A stretch of 64,000 nt of DNA, from assembly GCF_023072615.1 (NCBI RefSeq), contig NZ_JAKNRW010000005.1, positions 186,001 through 250,000 on the forward strand, read 5' to 3'. Position numbers and translations under genes: made by a program. The DNA comes from Pseudomonas violetae (lineage in GTDB: Bacteria; Pseudomonadota; Gammaproteobacteria; Pseudomonadales; Pseudomonadaceae). The notes beneath the pieces were generated by a model, which saw nothing but the letters and a program-made list of their open reading frames with translations, was not told where the DNA came from and did not search any database. This document shows, piece by piece, positions 27,126 through 35,472 of the stretch (position 1 is the first letter of the stretch; each line of letters begins with the position of its first letter).

Positions 27126-27689
27126 TTAGATCTTGCCGACCAGGTCCAGGGACGGCGCCAGAGTGGCCTCGCCTTCTTTCCACTTGGCCGGGCAAACCTG
27201 GCCTGGGTGAGCCGCTACGTACTGAGCGGCCTTGATTTTGCGCAGCAGCTCGGAAGCGTCGCGACCAACACCGCCATCGTTCAGTTCGACGATCTTGATC
27301 TGACCTTCCGGGTTGATCACGAAGGTGCCACGGTCAGCCAGGCCAGCCTCTTCGATCAGCACGTCGAAGTTGCGGGAGATGGCGTGGGTCGGATCGCCGA
27401 TCATGGTGTACTGGATTTTGCCAATGGCTGGCGAAGTGTTGTGCCAGGCAGCGTGGGCAAAGTGGGTGTCGGTGGAAACGCTGTAGATTTCGACGCCCAG
27501 CTTCTGGAAGGTTTCGTAGTTGTCGGCCAGGTCTTCCAGCTCGGTTGGGCACACGAAGGTAAAGTCGGCTGGGTAGAAGAAGACGACCGACCATTTGCCT
27601 TTGAGGTCAGCGTCTGAGACTTTTACGAAGTCGCCGTTTTTGAAGGCGTCAGCTTTAAAGGGTTTAACTTGGCTGTTGATGATAGGCAT
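27126..27689 (-). CDS. ahpC: Alkyl hydroperoxide reductase subunit C (peroxiredoxin)
   Basis: A 187-residue typical 2-Cys peroxiredoxin. The peroxidatic Cys47 (FTFVCPTE) and resolving Cys166 ([10 protein letters not shown]) are both in the expected places. The start [20 protein letters not shown] matches the family, and GGAGAG precedes the ATG at 27689; the longer frame is non-homologous. It reduces H2O2 and organic peroxides using AhpF. OxyR control is usual for the family, but I could not find a convincing OxyR site upstream. Confidence 0.97.
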   Translation of the reverse strand: MPIINSQVKPFKADAFKNGDFVKVSDADLKGKWSVVFFYPADFTFVCPTELEDLADNYETFQKLGVEIYSVSTDTHFAHAAWHNTSPAIGKIQYTMIGDPTHAISRNFDVLIEEAGLADRGTFVINPEGQIKIVELNDGGVGRDASELLRKIKAAQYVAAHPGQVCPAKWKEGEATLAPSLDLVGKI

Positions 27690-27827
27690 CGATGACTCTC
27701 CGTCAGGGGTTGATAAGTTGATGAGATGAATCCTACCTATCCAATCCCTCGATGGCTCATTGGCAAACCTCATGCTGCTGATTGGCTTTCGCTATTAGCC
27801 AACTCTATTAATAGAAGAAAATGGAAT

Positions 27828-28766
27828 CTAGGACGCCAATGGCTTTTCAGTAAGGCGCGTCATGCCGGGGAACGGACTGGCTTCGACGTAGCGCATTGCC
27901 GATTTCATGTCTTTCCAGCCGACGTAACTCATCAACGATTTCAGATCCCACCCACTCTGATGGGCCCAGGTGGCAAAACCCCGCCGCAAGGAATGGCTGG
28001 TGTAGTGTTCAGCGGCGATGCCCGCTCGCTGCAACGCCTGGCGCAATAGCGGAATCACGCTATTGGGGTGCAAACCCTCATCGCTCAAATGCCCCCAACG
28101 GTCGATACCGCGAAACACCGGGCCGCGTACCAGCGCGGCGGCGTTGACCCAGGCGATGTACGCCTGCACCGGACACAAGCGCTGGAGCGCTGGCGTCTGG
28201 TAGGTCTTGCCGAGATTGTCGCGATCACCCTTGCTGCGCGGCAGGTACAGGCTAATGCCGGCACCGGCGCTGGCTTGGACGTGCTCAATCTGCACCCGGC
28301 ATAGCTCGTCACTGCGAAAACCCCGCCAGAATCCCAGGAGGATCAGCGCCGTGTCACGCCTGGCTCGCAGCAAGCCCGATTGATCATGTTCGGCCAGGGC
28401 GATCTGCGCCTCCCGCTCAAGCCAGGCAATCACCTGCTCCAGATGCTGCAACTGCAAAGGCTCGGCCTGCTTTTCCTGTGCCGGATGCAGCGCGCGAATC
28501 CCTTTAAAAACCTTGCGCACCACCGGCGCCTTGGTGGGATCGGCAAAACCCTGGCTGCTATGCCACTGGGCTAGCGCAGACAAGCGCAGCTTGAGGGTAT
28601 TGATCGATAGCACGCCGGCATGGGCCACCAGATAACGCGCGACGCTATCGGCGGTTGCGGGCAGGAAGCCGCCCCAGCTGACTTCAAAGTGCTCGATGGC
28701 TGCGCGGTAGCTGCGTCGGGTGTTGTCGCGCGTGGCGGCGTTTAGATAACGATCCAGATCGCTCAT
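27828..28766 (-). CDS. Tyrosine recombinase resembling TnpS-type cointegrate resolvase
   Basis: A 312-residue phage-integrase-family recombinase with a core-binding N-domain and complete catalytic set: Arg151 (GFRSDEL), Lys179 (RSKGDRDN), His258 and Arg261 (HSLRRGF), Trp284 in place of the second His (VGWKD) and nucleophile Tyr293 (AMRYVE). It is divergent from a coiled-coil DNA-binding protein across a palindrome-rich gap. This is the layout of tnpS-rst-tnpT of Tn4651, whose TnpS resolves cointegrates. No transposase or other phage gene is adjacent, so it is a chromosomal stand-alone pair. XerC/D is unlikely, since the partner and the Trp variation differ. Confidence 0.82.
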   Translation of the reverse strand: MSDLDRYLNAATRDNTRRSYRAAIEHFEVSWGGFLPATADSVARYLVAHAGVLSINTLKLRLSALAQWHSSQGFADPTKAPVVRKVFKGIRALHPAQEKQAEPLQLQHLEQVIAWLEREAQIALAEHDQSGLLRARRDTALILLGFWRGFRSDELCRVQIEHVQASAGAGISLYLPRSKGDRDNLGKTYQTPALQRLCPVQAYIAWVNAAALVRGPVFRGIDRWGHLSDEGLHPNSVIPLLRQALQRAGIAAEHYTSHSLRRGFATWAHQSGWDLKSLMSYVGWKDMKSAMRYVEASPFPGMTRLTEKPLAS

Positions 28767-28779
28767 GGAACCTGCCTCC

Positions 28780-28880
28780 TGTAGGAGCGAGCTTGCTCGC
28801 GAGGGTCGTTAACGATGGCCCGGGGGGTCAGGTGGCCCGCGGCGCTTGGGGGGTTTTCGCAAGCAAGCTCGCTCATGCAG
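28780..28880. repeat. REPIN within the recombinase/TnpT-like divergent region
   Basis: Left arm TGTAGGAGCGAGCTTGCTCG and degenerate right arm CGCAAGCAAGCTCGCTCATG in inverted orientation. It begins 13 bases before the recombinase start codon, so it occupies part of that gene's 5' region. Confidence 0.75.
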
Positions 28881-28920
28881 GGATTGGTGTACGGATTTGG
28901 GGCCGCTGATCCCTGAAATA

Positions 28921-29035
28921 GCCCGTCACACGGGATAATACCAATATATCCCATGTTATTATTCTGTAATTATGTCTAATTATTTAATCATGGTACAATC
29001 GTATTTTCGTGGTATGTACCACAGTACGAAATCGT
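28921..29035. promoter_or_regulatory. Palindrome cluster between divergent recombinase and TnpT-like gene (candidate recombination/operator site)
   Basis: Three dyads occur in this AT-rich stretch. CCCGTCACACGGG is at 28922-28934. Imperfect 11-base arms GGGATAATACC (28932-28942) and GTTATTATTCT (28955-28965) flank a 12-base spacer, the size of a tyrosine-recombinase core site. GTGGTATGTACCAC (29009-29022) sits inside outer arms ATTTTCGT (29003-29010) and ACGAAAT (29026-29032). The last lies just before the TnpT-like start and is a likely binding site for that protein. Function is inferred from the Tn4651 analogy. Confidence 0.5.
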
Positions 29036-29045
29036 AGGAGAGCTC

Positions 29046-30056
29046 ATGGCTCGCGGCGGCATTAACAAAGCAGTGGTTCAAACGGCTCGCCTGGCAATCC
29101 TTGCCCGGGGCGAACATCCGAGCATTGATGCGGTACGTATAGAAATGGGCAATACCGGCTCAAAGACCACCATTCACCGATATTTAAAGGAGCTCGACGA
29201 TGGCGGCGAACCCGCAGACACGGTCTGTGAACCCATCGACGACGAGCTCGCGGGGCTGGTAGCCCGCCTCGCCCAGCGACTTAAAGAGCAGGCACAAGAA
29301 CCCATCGACCAGGCTCGCGCGCAGTTCGATCAGCAGAAAAAGTTGTTGGATGCGCAACTGGCGCAAGCGCAGCAAGCCAATATCGAGCTGCAACAGCAAT
29401 ACGAAGTGCAAACCCTGGCCCTGACCCAGGAGTCGGACACTCTGCAACACACGCTCCTGTTATTGCAGACCGAACAGACTCGCAACGCAGGACTGAGCCA
29501 GGCGCTGGCAGACTTCGAATTGCGACTGCAGGACAAGGATGCGCAGATTCGCTCCCTTGAAGAAAAGCATCTGCACGCCCGCGACGCGTTGGAACATTAC
29601 CGCAACGCCGTCAAGGAACAGCGCGAACAAGAGCAGCGCCGCCATGAGGGGCAGGTGCAACAAATTCAGATGGAGCTTCGCCAAGCTCAACAGAGCGCCC
29701 TGATACGCCAGGACGAGATCACGCAACTGCACCGCGACAACGAACGCCTGCTGACGGAGAACCGCGGCACGCTTCGGGAGCTGAGCTTGCTGCAGGAACA
29801 GCTCAAGCATACCCATAACCGCCAGGATCAATTGCTGGAACAGGTGAGCCGCATCGACAGCGAGCGCACCCTTCTTCAGGAACGCCTGCGTGCAGCTTTG
29901 CTGGAAAGCCAGTCGCTTAAACAGAGCGCTGAGGAGCAGTCGCAGCTAAAAAAGGGATTGGAAATCGAACTGCTCAAGACCCAGGCAAGCCTTGATGACA
30001 GCATGCGCCTGGCGGCTGCCGTTGCGACAGCGCCAGTCACGGCAAAGGCCGATTAA
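29046..30056 (+). CDS. KfrA/TnpT-like coiled-coil DNA-binding protein
   Basis: A 336-residue protein with an N-terminal KfrA-type DNA-binding domain (residues about 1-55, including [20 protein letters not shown]) and a very long, Gln/Glu/Leu-rich coiled coil (about 75-310). This matches TnpT, the accessory protein that boosts TnpS-mediated resolution in Tn4651, and the plasmid protein KfrA. TAGGAG lies 5 bases before the ATG. It is divergent from the recombinase. Its stop codon overlaps that of gor. KfrA-like proteins often repress their own promoters, and a palindrome lies directly upstream. Confidence 0.82.
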   Translation: MARGGINKAVVQTARLAILARGEHPSIDAVRIEMGNTGSKTTIHRYLKELDDGGEPADTVCEPIDDELAGLVARLAQRLKEQAQEPIDQARAQFDQQKKLLDAQLAQAQQANIELQQQYEVQTLALTQESDTLQHTLLLLQTEQTRNAGLSQALADFELRLQDKDAQIRSLEEKHLHARDALEHYRNAVKEQREQEQRRHEGQVQQIQMELRQAQQSALIRQDEITQLHRDNERLLTENRGTLRELSLLQEQLKHTHNRQDQLLEQVSRIDSERTLLQERLRAALLESQSLKQSAEEQSQLKKGLEIELLKTQASLDDSMRLAAAVATAPVTAKAD

Positions 30057-31411
30057 CCGCCGACAGGCGTGCGCATGGTGACGAACTCTTCGGCGGCCGT
30101 TGGATGGACGCCGATGGTTTCGTCGAAGTCCCGCTTGGTCGCACCAGCCTTTAGCGCGATCGCCAAGCCCTGGACAATTTCACCCGCGTCGGGGCCGACC
30201 ATGTGGCACCCGAGAACCTTGTTGGACTTCGCGTCGACCACCAGCTTCATCAAAGTGCGTTCCTGGCACTCGGTCAGGGTCAGCTTCATCGGCCGGAAAC
30301 GACTTTCGTAGCTCACCACCTCGTGCCCGGCTTCCAGCGCCTCTTCCTCGGTCAAGCCGACGGTGCCGATATTCGGCAAGCTGAACACCGCTGTCGGGAT
30401 CATTTTGTAATCCACCGGACGGTATTGTTCGGGTTTGAACAAGCGCCGCGCGACCGCCATACCTTCCGCCAGGGCCACTGGTGTCAACTGGACCCGACCA
30501 ATGACATCACCCAACGCGAGGATCGACGGGTCGGCAGTCTGGTATTGCTCATCAACTTCCACAAAGCCTTTCTTGTCGAGCTTGACGCCAGTATTTTCCA
30601 GGCCAAGGTTGTCCAGCATCGGCCTGCGGCCCGTCGCGTAGAAAATGCAATCAGCTTCCAGCTCACGACCGTCCTTGAGAGTGGCTTTGAGACTGCCATC
30701 GGCCTGTTTGTCGATGCGCGCGATGTCGGCGTTGAATTGCAGGTCCATGCCGCGCTTGGTCAGCTCTTCGTGCAAATGCTTGCGCACTGCGCCGTCAAAG
30801 CCGCGCAGGAACAGGTCGCCACGATAGAGCAAGGTGGTCTTGGCGCCCAGACCGTGGAAGATCCCCGCGAACTCGACAGCAATGTAGCCACCACCGACTA
30901 CCAGCACGCGCTTTGGCAGTTCTTTCAGGAAGAACGCCTGGTTGGAGCTGATGGCATGCTCGTGCCCCGGAATTTCCGGGATCTGCGGCCAGCCGCCGGT
31001 AGCGATCAGGATGTTCTTCGCGGTGTGGCGCTCGCCGTTGATCTCGACCGTGTGCGGATCAACGATCTTGGCATGCCCCTCGTGCAAGGTCACACCGCTG
31101 TTGACCAACAGGTTGTGGTAGATGCCGTTGAGGCGACTGATCTCGCGATCCTTGTTGGCAATCAGGGTCGCCCAGTCGAACTTCGCCTCGGCCAGGCTCC
31201 AGCCGAAACCGGACGATTGCTCGAAGTCCTCGGCAAAGTGCGCCCCGTACACCAGCAACTTCTTTGGTACGCAGCCAACGTTCACACACGTGCCACCCAG
31301 GTAACGACTCTCTGCCACCGCCACCTTGGCGCCAAACCCGGCGGCAAAACGCGCAGCTCGCACTCCGCCGGAACCGGCGCCAATCACATAAAGGTCAAAA
31401 TCGTAGGCCAT
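30053..31411 (-). CDS. gor: Glutathione-disulfide reductase
   Basis: A 452-residue FAD enzyme that reduces oxidised glutathione with NADPH. Visible are the FAD motif [19 protein letters not shown], the redox disulfide [13 protein letters not shown], the NADPH motif [19 protein letters not shown] and the C-terminal catalytic pair in [10 protein letters not shown]. The ATG at 31411 is preceded by GAGGAG; a longer frame is non-homologous. Its stop codon overlaps that of the converging TnpT-like gene. It lies downstream of galU with a terminator between. Confidence 0.96.
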   Translation of the reverse strand: MAYDFDLYVIGAGSGGVRAARFAAGFGAKVAVAESRYLGGTCVNVGCVPKKLLVYGAHFAEDFEQSSGFGWSLAEAKFDWATLIANKDREISRLNGIYHNLLVNSGVTLHEGHAKIVDPHTVEINGERHTAKNILIATGGWPQIPEIPGHEHAISSNQAFFLKELPKRVLVVGGGYIAVEFAGIFHGLGAKTTLLYRGDLFLRGFDGAVRKHLHEELTKRGMDLQFNADIARIDKQADGSLKATLKDGRELEADCIFYATGRRPMLDNLGLENTGVKLDKKGFVEVDEQYQTADPSILALGDVIGRVQLTPVALAEGMAVARRLFKPEQYRPVDYKMIPTAVFSLPNIGTVGLTEEEALEAGHEVVSYESRFRPMKLTLTECQERTLMKLVVDAKSNKVLGCHMVGPDAGEIVQGLAIALKAGATKRDFDETIGVHPTAAEEFVTMRTPVGG

Positions 31412-31494
31412 TTTCAATCTCCTCGGCAGGCGAACAGCATACCTGCAGACGCGTGCCGGGCAAGTGTTGAGCATTTATTGGGGGGCCGAAAAAG

Positions 31495-31519
31495 AAAAAG
31501 CCACCCGAAGGTGGCTTTT
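31495..31519. terminator. Terminator downstream of galU
   Basis: Hairpin AAAAAGCCACC / GGTGGCTTTT with a CGAA tetraloop-like centre, 22 bases beyond the galU stop on the minus strand. Confidence 0.85.
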
Positions 31520-31540
31520 CATTCCAAGCAATCCTGGCTA

Positions 31541-32380
31541 TCAGTAAGCCTTGCCAGTCTTGTAGAAGTTCTCGAAGCAGAAGTTGGTCGCGTCGATGTA
31601 GCCTTCGGCGCCGCCGCAGTCAAAACGCTTGCCTTTGAACTTGTACGCCATGACGCAGCCGTTCTGCGCTTGCTTCATCAGGGCGTCGGTGATCTGGATT
31701 TCACCACCCTTGCCGGGCTCGGTTTGTTCGATCAGATCGAAGATGTCTGGAGTCAGGATGTAGCGACCGATGATCGCCAGGTTCGACGGCGCATCTTCAG
31801 GTTTTGGCTTTTCAACCATGCTGTGCACGCGGTAGATGTCGTCGCGGATCATCTCGCCGGAGATCACGCCGTATTTGTGAGTCTCCTGCGGATCGACTTC
31901 CTGGATGGCCACGATCGAGCAGCGGAACTGCTTGTAAAGCTTGACCATCTGGGTCAACACGCCGTCACCTTCGAGGTTGACGCACAAGTCATCCGCCAGG
32001 ACCACAGCGAATGGTTCGTCACCGATTAGCGGACGGCCGGTCAGGATGGCGTGACCCAGGCCTTTCATTTCAGTCTGGCGGGTATAGGAGAACGAGCAGT
32101 TGTCGAGCAGCTTGCGAATGCCGACCAGGTATTTTTCCTTGTCGGTGCCCTTGATCTGGTTTTCCAGCTCGTAGCTGATGTCAAAGTGGTCTTCCAGCGC
32201 GCGCTTGCCGCGGCCGGTCACGATGGAGATTTCGGTCAACCCAGCGTCCAGGGCTTCTTCAACGCCGTACTGGATCAGTGGCTTGTTTACCACCGGCAGC
32301 ATTTCTTTGGGCATGGCTTTAGTCGCTGGCAGGAAGCGAGTACCGTAACCGGCTGCTGGAAACAAGCATTTCTTGATCAT
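31541..32380 (-). CDS. galU: UTP-glucose-1-phosphate uridylyltransferase
   Basis: A 279-residue nucleotidyltransferase that makes UDP-glucose for LPS, exopolysaccharide and trehalose synthesis. The N-terminal nucleotide-binding motif FPAAGYGTRFLPATKAMPKE and the metal-binding LADDLC are present, as is the substrate-site VEKPKPEDAPSN. AAGGAC precedes the ATG at 32380. It stands upstream of gor on the same strand with an intervening terminator. Confidence 0.96.
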   Translation of the reverse strand: MIKKCLFPAAGYGTRFLPATKAMPKEMLPVVNKPLIQYGVEEALDAGLTEISIVTGRGKRALEDHFDISYELENQIKGTDKEKYLVGIRKLLDNCSFSYTRQTEMKGLGHAILTGRPLIGDEPFAVVLADDLCVNLEGDGVLTQMVKLYKQFRCSIVAIQEVDPQETHKYGVISGEMIRDDIYRVHSMVEKPKPEDAPSNLAIIGRYILTPDIFDLIEQTEPGKGGEIQITDALMKQAQNGCVMAYKFKGKRFDCGGAEGYIDATNFCFENFYKTGKAY

Positions 32381-32663
32381 AAAAGTCCTTGTAAGGGCTG
32401 TGTGTACGAGTTTCGGCGCAGTCTAATCAGGCGACGGGCACCTTACAATGCCCCGCACTGGCTAACCGATGCCATCATAGAGAAATATTCTGTCAGATAG
32501 TTCCCCAGAACAGATCGCCTCCTATAGCTATAGATAGCAGAGAAGCTGCACTTTGCACTTTGGGGAAACCGGTGCGCAATCCCACCACCATACGCCCATC
32601 AGCACCCTATGGGTGCATTTGGCGCTATCATTGCGCAATTGAACCAGCCAAAGAGGCAGATAG

Positions 32664-32858
32664 ATGTCGGAAGCAAAAATAGTCAACGGTTACCAGATCA
32701 AGCAAGTCAAGCCTGGCGAATGGCGAGTGGCGGGGGCCAACGGCGAAGATGTCGGCGCCGGGGCCTTTCCGTCCGAGGAGATGGCGATCTCGGTAGCCTC
32801 GGTACTGGAGCTGGAGCACCCAAGCGCTGGCCGACGCGTTAATAAAGACAAGCGCTGA
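32664..32858 (+). CDS. Small conserved hypothetical protein
   Basis: A 64-residue hydrophilic protein starting MSEAKIVNGYQIKQVKPGEW, with no signal peptide or membrane segment. Codon use is that of a real Pseudomonas gene, a GAGGC ribosome-binding site precedes the ATG, and a strong terminator follows 18 bases after the stop. The sequence has the look of a single small beta-rich domain. I do not recognise a family. Confidence 0.7.
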   Translation: MSEAKIVNGYQIKQVKPGEWRVAGANGEDVGAGAFPSEEMAISVASVLELEHPSAGRRVNKDKR

Positions 32859-32876
32859 TCAGAGCTTGTCGCAGCC

Positions 32877-32903
32877 AAGCCCTGGCTCGTTCAGGGCTTT
32901 TTT
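32877..32903 (+). terminator. Rho-independent terminator
   Basis: Stem AAGCCCTG / CAGGGCTT followed by TTTT, just after the 64-residue gene. Confidence 0.88.
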
Positions 32904-32997
32904 GCGAGATATCGCAATAGAAGTGGCCTTTAGCTATAACCTTTTGATGCCAGCGCTGTCACAGGCTTAGCCCTATCATCCTGACGACGACAACGAC

Positions 32998-33279
32998 ATG
33001 AATAAATTTTTGCCACTGATTGCAGTATTGGCCCTTAGCGGCTGTGCCACCTCAGAAACCACTTATCTGAACAACGGAGAACAAGGGTTGGCCATCGACT
33101 GTTCCGGAGAAGCCAATTCCTGGGCGACCTGCTATGAAAAAGCCGATGCATCCTGCGCGGGCACCGGCTACCGGATCGTCGGCACCGACGGCACGCCTTC
33201 GCTGAAGGAAAGCGACAAGACCCTTGGCGTAGACGTGGGTAACTTCAAGAACCGCAGCGTGGTGGTGGTCTGCAAGTAA
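32998..33279 (+). CDS. Small outer-membrane-type lipoprotein
   Basis: A 93-residue protein with a lipoprotein signal (PLIAVLALSGCATS, lipidated Cys16). The mature part contains four further Cys (DCSGE, TCYEK, SCAGT and a final VVCK), which could make two disulfides. The C-terminal part (ADASCAGTGYRIVG) resembles small lipoproteins of Pseudomonas with a Cys-Gly-Tyr core. No clear ribosome-binding site. Function unknown. Confidence 0.78.
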   Translation: MNKFLPLIAVLALSGCATSETTYLNNGEQGLAIDCSGEANSWATCYEKADASCAGTGYRIVGTDGTPSLKESDKTLGVDVGNFKNRSVVVVCK

Positions 33280-33290
33280 GGCGCCCTGCC

Positions 33291-33521
33291 CTACATGTGG
33301 ATTTCCGCAAATTTGATCCCGAGGCCGCGCACGGTCTCGATCAGATCGTCGAGACGGCTGAAGGACTCGACTTCGTCGTTGTCATCCACCAGGAAATAAC
33401 TGCGCCCGGCGCTCTTCTTGAAAAAAACGATCCACTCTCCCGGATTCGCCGGATTCTGAATCACGTGGGTGGCCGAAATGTGCCCCTCTGCGTGACGTAC
33501 CTGTACCTGCTCTCGCTTCAT
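33291..33521 (-). CDS. Small conserved hypothetical protein
   Basis: A 76-residue soluble protein starting MKREQVQVRHAEGHISATHV. GGAG lies 9 bases before the ATG at 33521; an ATG 30 bases earlier lacks a site. Its stop lies 11 bases from the converging lipoprotein gene. A hairpin separates it from the upstream lipoprotein gene on the same strand. No known domain recognised. Confidence 0.68.
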   Translation of the reverse strand: MKREQVQVRHAEGHISATHVIQNPANPGEWIVFFKKSAGRSYFLVDDNDEVESFSRLDDLIETVRGLGIKFAEIHM

Positions 33522-33539
33522 ATTCCACTCCAGAAATGA

Positions 33540-33571
33540 CAATGCCGCCAAAGCATTGTGATGGCGGCATT
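33540..33571 (-). terminator. Hairpin between two minus-strand genes, probable terminator
   Basis: Inverted repeat AATGCCGCC (33541-33549) and GGCGGCATTG (33563-33572), located 21 bases after the lipoprotein stop. It lacks a long T-run, so efficiency is uncertain. Confidence 0.55.
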
Positions 33572-33592
33572 GGTGCTGACAGGCAGATTCTA

Positions 33593-33949
33593 TCAGCCGG
33601 AGATGCAGGCAGTCGCGGCATTGCGCACATCCCAGGGGCGCAATGGCACATTGGAAATGCGCTCGTGCAGCTTGATGCTGCTGCCGCCGGAACGGTCTTC
33701 GATGTCAAATACCGCGGCCGGCCCCGAAGAAAACTTCTGCGGCACGATGACGCGCACGCCATCCTTCTGCGGCTCGATCTGCAAGGCACCACGGCTGCTG
33801 GCGAGCTTCTCGGAAAGGCACTGTGCATATTCATGGGGCTTCTTACCGGAGATCACGCTCATGGTCGGCAGCGTTTCATTGATCTCCGAGACACTTGCGC
33901 AACCACTGATCGCCAACGAGAACGGCAGGAACCATACACCCCACTTCAT
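33593..33949 (-). CDS. Lipoprotein, hypothetical
   Basis: A 118-residue protein with lipobox SLAISGCASV (lipidated Cys17). The mature domain is beta-rich (GVRVIVPQKF, AVFDIEDRSGGSSIKLHE) and ends with a Cys (ATACISG). GGAGGT lies 6 bases before the ATG at 33949. No partner gene; function unknown. Confidence 0.75.
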   Translation of the reverse strand: MKWGVWFLPFSLAISGCASVSEINETLPTMSVISGKKPHEYAQCLSEKLASSRGALQIEPQKDGVRVIVPQKFSSGPAAVFDIEDRSGGSSIKLHERISNVPLRPWDVRNAATACISG

Positions 33950-34161
33950 ACAAAACCTCCGATAAAGAACCTCCGACAGCACAAACGCTGTTTTTCTCCG
34001 AGACTCACTGCGTTTATCGCTCATGGATCTCCAAATAACCGTTTTTAATTGTCAAAGTGGACCATGGCGACCAGATAATAACCTGTTCGGGCTGATAAAC
34101 TGCGCCAATCGACCAAGCTATCGTTTTGATTTTGTAGAAAAAGCCCTTCTGGAGGCGCCTC

Positions 34162-34464
34162 ATGAAATTTATCCACCAGCGCGAGCACCTCAATGAAGAC
34201 GACATCGTCGTCATTCAATGCTCGCAAACCTGCAACATCCGATTGATGAACGACGCCAACTTTCGAAGCTTCAAAAATGGTGGTCGCCACACTTACCACG
34301 GCGGCGCGTTCGACACTTTCCCAGCGCGGATCACTGCACCGAGCACCGGTTTCTGGAACATCACGATCGACACGGTGAGCAACCGAGCGATCAGCGTGAC
34401 CCGCAAACCGACCTTGACGCACTCGATCAAGATCATCCGCCGCTCCAGCTCGAAACTGAGCTGA
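34162..34464 (+). CDS. DUF1883 domain protein
   Basis: A 100-residue protein whose start MKFIHQREHLNEDDIVVIQC and middle (GGRHTYHGGAFDTFPARIT) match DUF1883, a small beta-rich domain found alone or attached to TIR and other domains. GGAGG lies 6 bases before the ATG. No signal peptide. It precedes another very small gene on the same strand by 29 bases. Function unknown. Confidence 0.85.
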   Translation: MKFIHQREHLNEDDIVVIQCSQTCNIRLMNDANFRSFKNGGRHTYHGGAFDTFPARITAPSTGFWNITIDTVSNRAISVTRKPTLTHSIKIIRRSSSKLS

Positions 34465-34493
34465 GTGGTATTTCCACCTCCCGACTCGCAGGT

Positions 34494-34670
34494 ATGAACG
34501 TGGCCCAGACGACCAAATACGTCATCAAATACAAGCTCAACGGCGAACGCCGGTTCGAGTTCGCTCTGCTTGAAAACGGCACCGCCGAAGAAGCCAAGGC
34601 TGCGCTGGACGCGATTCACGGCCAAGGCGCTGATGTCATCAGCGAGATCAGCGTGAGCAAGGCGCTGTAA
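34494..34670 (+). CDS. Very small hypothetical protein
   Basis: A 58-residue frame starting MNVAQTTKYVIKYKLNGER with a second part TAEEAKAALDAIHGQGADVI. Codon bias and an alternating beta-alpha pattern suggest a genuine gene. It begins 29 bases after the DUF1883 gene. The ribosome-binding site is poor (GCAGGT close to the ATG). No family recognised. Confidence 0.6.
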   Translation: MNVAQTTKYVIKYKLNGERRFEFALLENGTAEEAKAALDAIHGQGADVISEISVSKAL

Positions 34671-34719
34671 CGCCGACATCTTCCAAACCGCGGATCATTG
34701 TCACGATGAGTGATGACCT

Positions 34720-35385
34720 ATGAGACCTGCCACTCCGGATCTTTTCGCCGATCACGAACCTGTACAACCGCCAACGCGCGAGCAGATCGGCGAACAGTCG
34801 TGGGTGCTGCGGGGCTTCGTCCTGCCCTGGCTTGAACGCTTGCTGCCGGGACTGGATGCGGTCCTCGCGGCCGCGCCCTTCCGGCAGATGGTCACCCCCG
34901 GTGGCTTCACCATGTCGGCCGCCCTGAGCAGCTGCGGCACCTGGGGCTGGACCACCGACCGCAGCGGCTATCGCTACACCCGTCAGGATCCGTTGAGCGG
35001 CAAGCTCTGGCCACCAATGCCCGAGGTGTTTCTTCAGTTGGCCCAGGCCGCCGCCCAGGAAGCAGGGTTTGCAGGTTTTGTCCCGGACTCCTGCCTGATC
35101 AATCGGTATGCCCCTGGCGCAAAGATGTCATTACACCAAGACAAGAACGAAACCTCCATGGCGGCGCCTATCGTCTCGGTGTCCCTCGGACTGCCGGCGG
35201 TATTTCTGTTTGGTGGATTTGAACGCAGTGACAAATGTCAGCGGGTGTCGTTGTTCCATGGCGATGTCGTGATATGGGGCGGTGTCGATCGCTTGCGCTA
35301 TCACGCAATATTGCCGATCCAGCACGGCCAGCACCTGCGGCTGGGGGAGCAGCGCATCAACTTCACCTTCCGGACGGCGCGGTGA
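34720..35385 (+). CDS. alkB: DNA oxidative demethylase AlkB
   Basis: A 221-residue Fe(II)/2-oxoglutarate dioxygenase that removes 1-methyladenine and 3-methylcytosine from DNA. The iron ligands His139 and Asp141 (SLHQDKNE) and His195 (RYHAI), and the 2-oxoglutarate Arg212/Arg218 region (RINFTFR), match E. coli AlkB in spacing. The substrate lid (TWGWTTDRSGYRY) is present. It lies 87 bases before ada on the same strand, so the methylation-repair genes are grouped. Confidence 0.95.
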   Translation: MRPATPDLFADHEPVQPPTREQIGEQSWVLRGFVLPWLERLLPGLDAVLAAAPFRQMVTPGGFTMSAALSSCGTWGWTTDRSGYRYTRQDPLSGKLWPPMPEVFLQLAQAAAQEAGFAGFVPDSCLINRYAPGAKMSLHQDKNETSMAAPIVSVSLGLPAVFLFGGFERSDKCQRVSLFHGDVVIWGGVDRLRYHAILPIQHGQHLRLGEQRINFTFRTAR

Positions 35386-35472
35386 CTTTTTCGAGTTCCA
35401 TCGCAAGCCGCGGAGTGTTGCGTTGCGCTCCACCCACTAGTCTGGATCAAACACTTCAATGCAGGTGAGGCC

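Noticed and set aside
27780..27830. Possible OxyR site upstream of ahpC (CTAT/ATAG elements)
   Set aside because: The ATAG/CTAT elements do not fall at the 7-base spacings of the OxyR consensus; OxyR control is likely from knowledge of the family but is not shown by the sequence.
30203..32029. A 608-codon open frame opposite gor and galU
   Set aside because: It is antisense to two clearly identified genes, has low-complexity, His/Gln-rich composition typical of GC-rich shadow frames and resembles no protein family.
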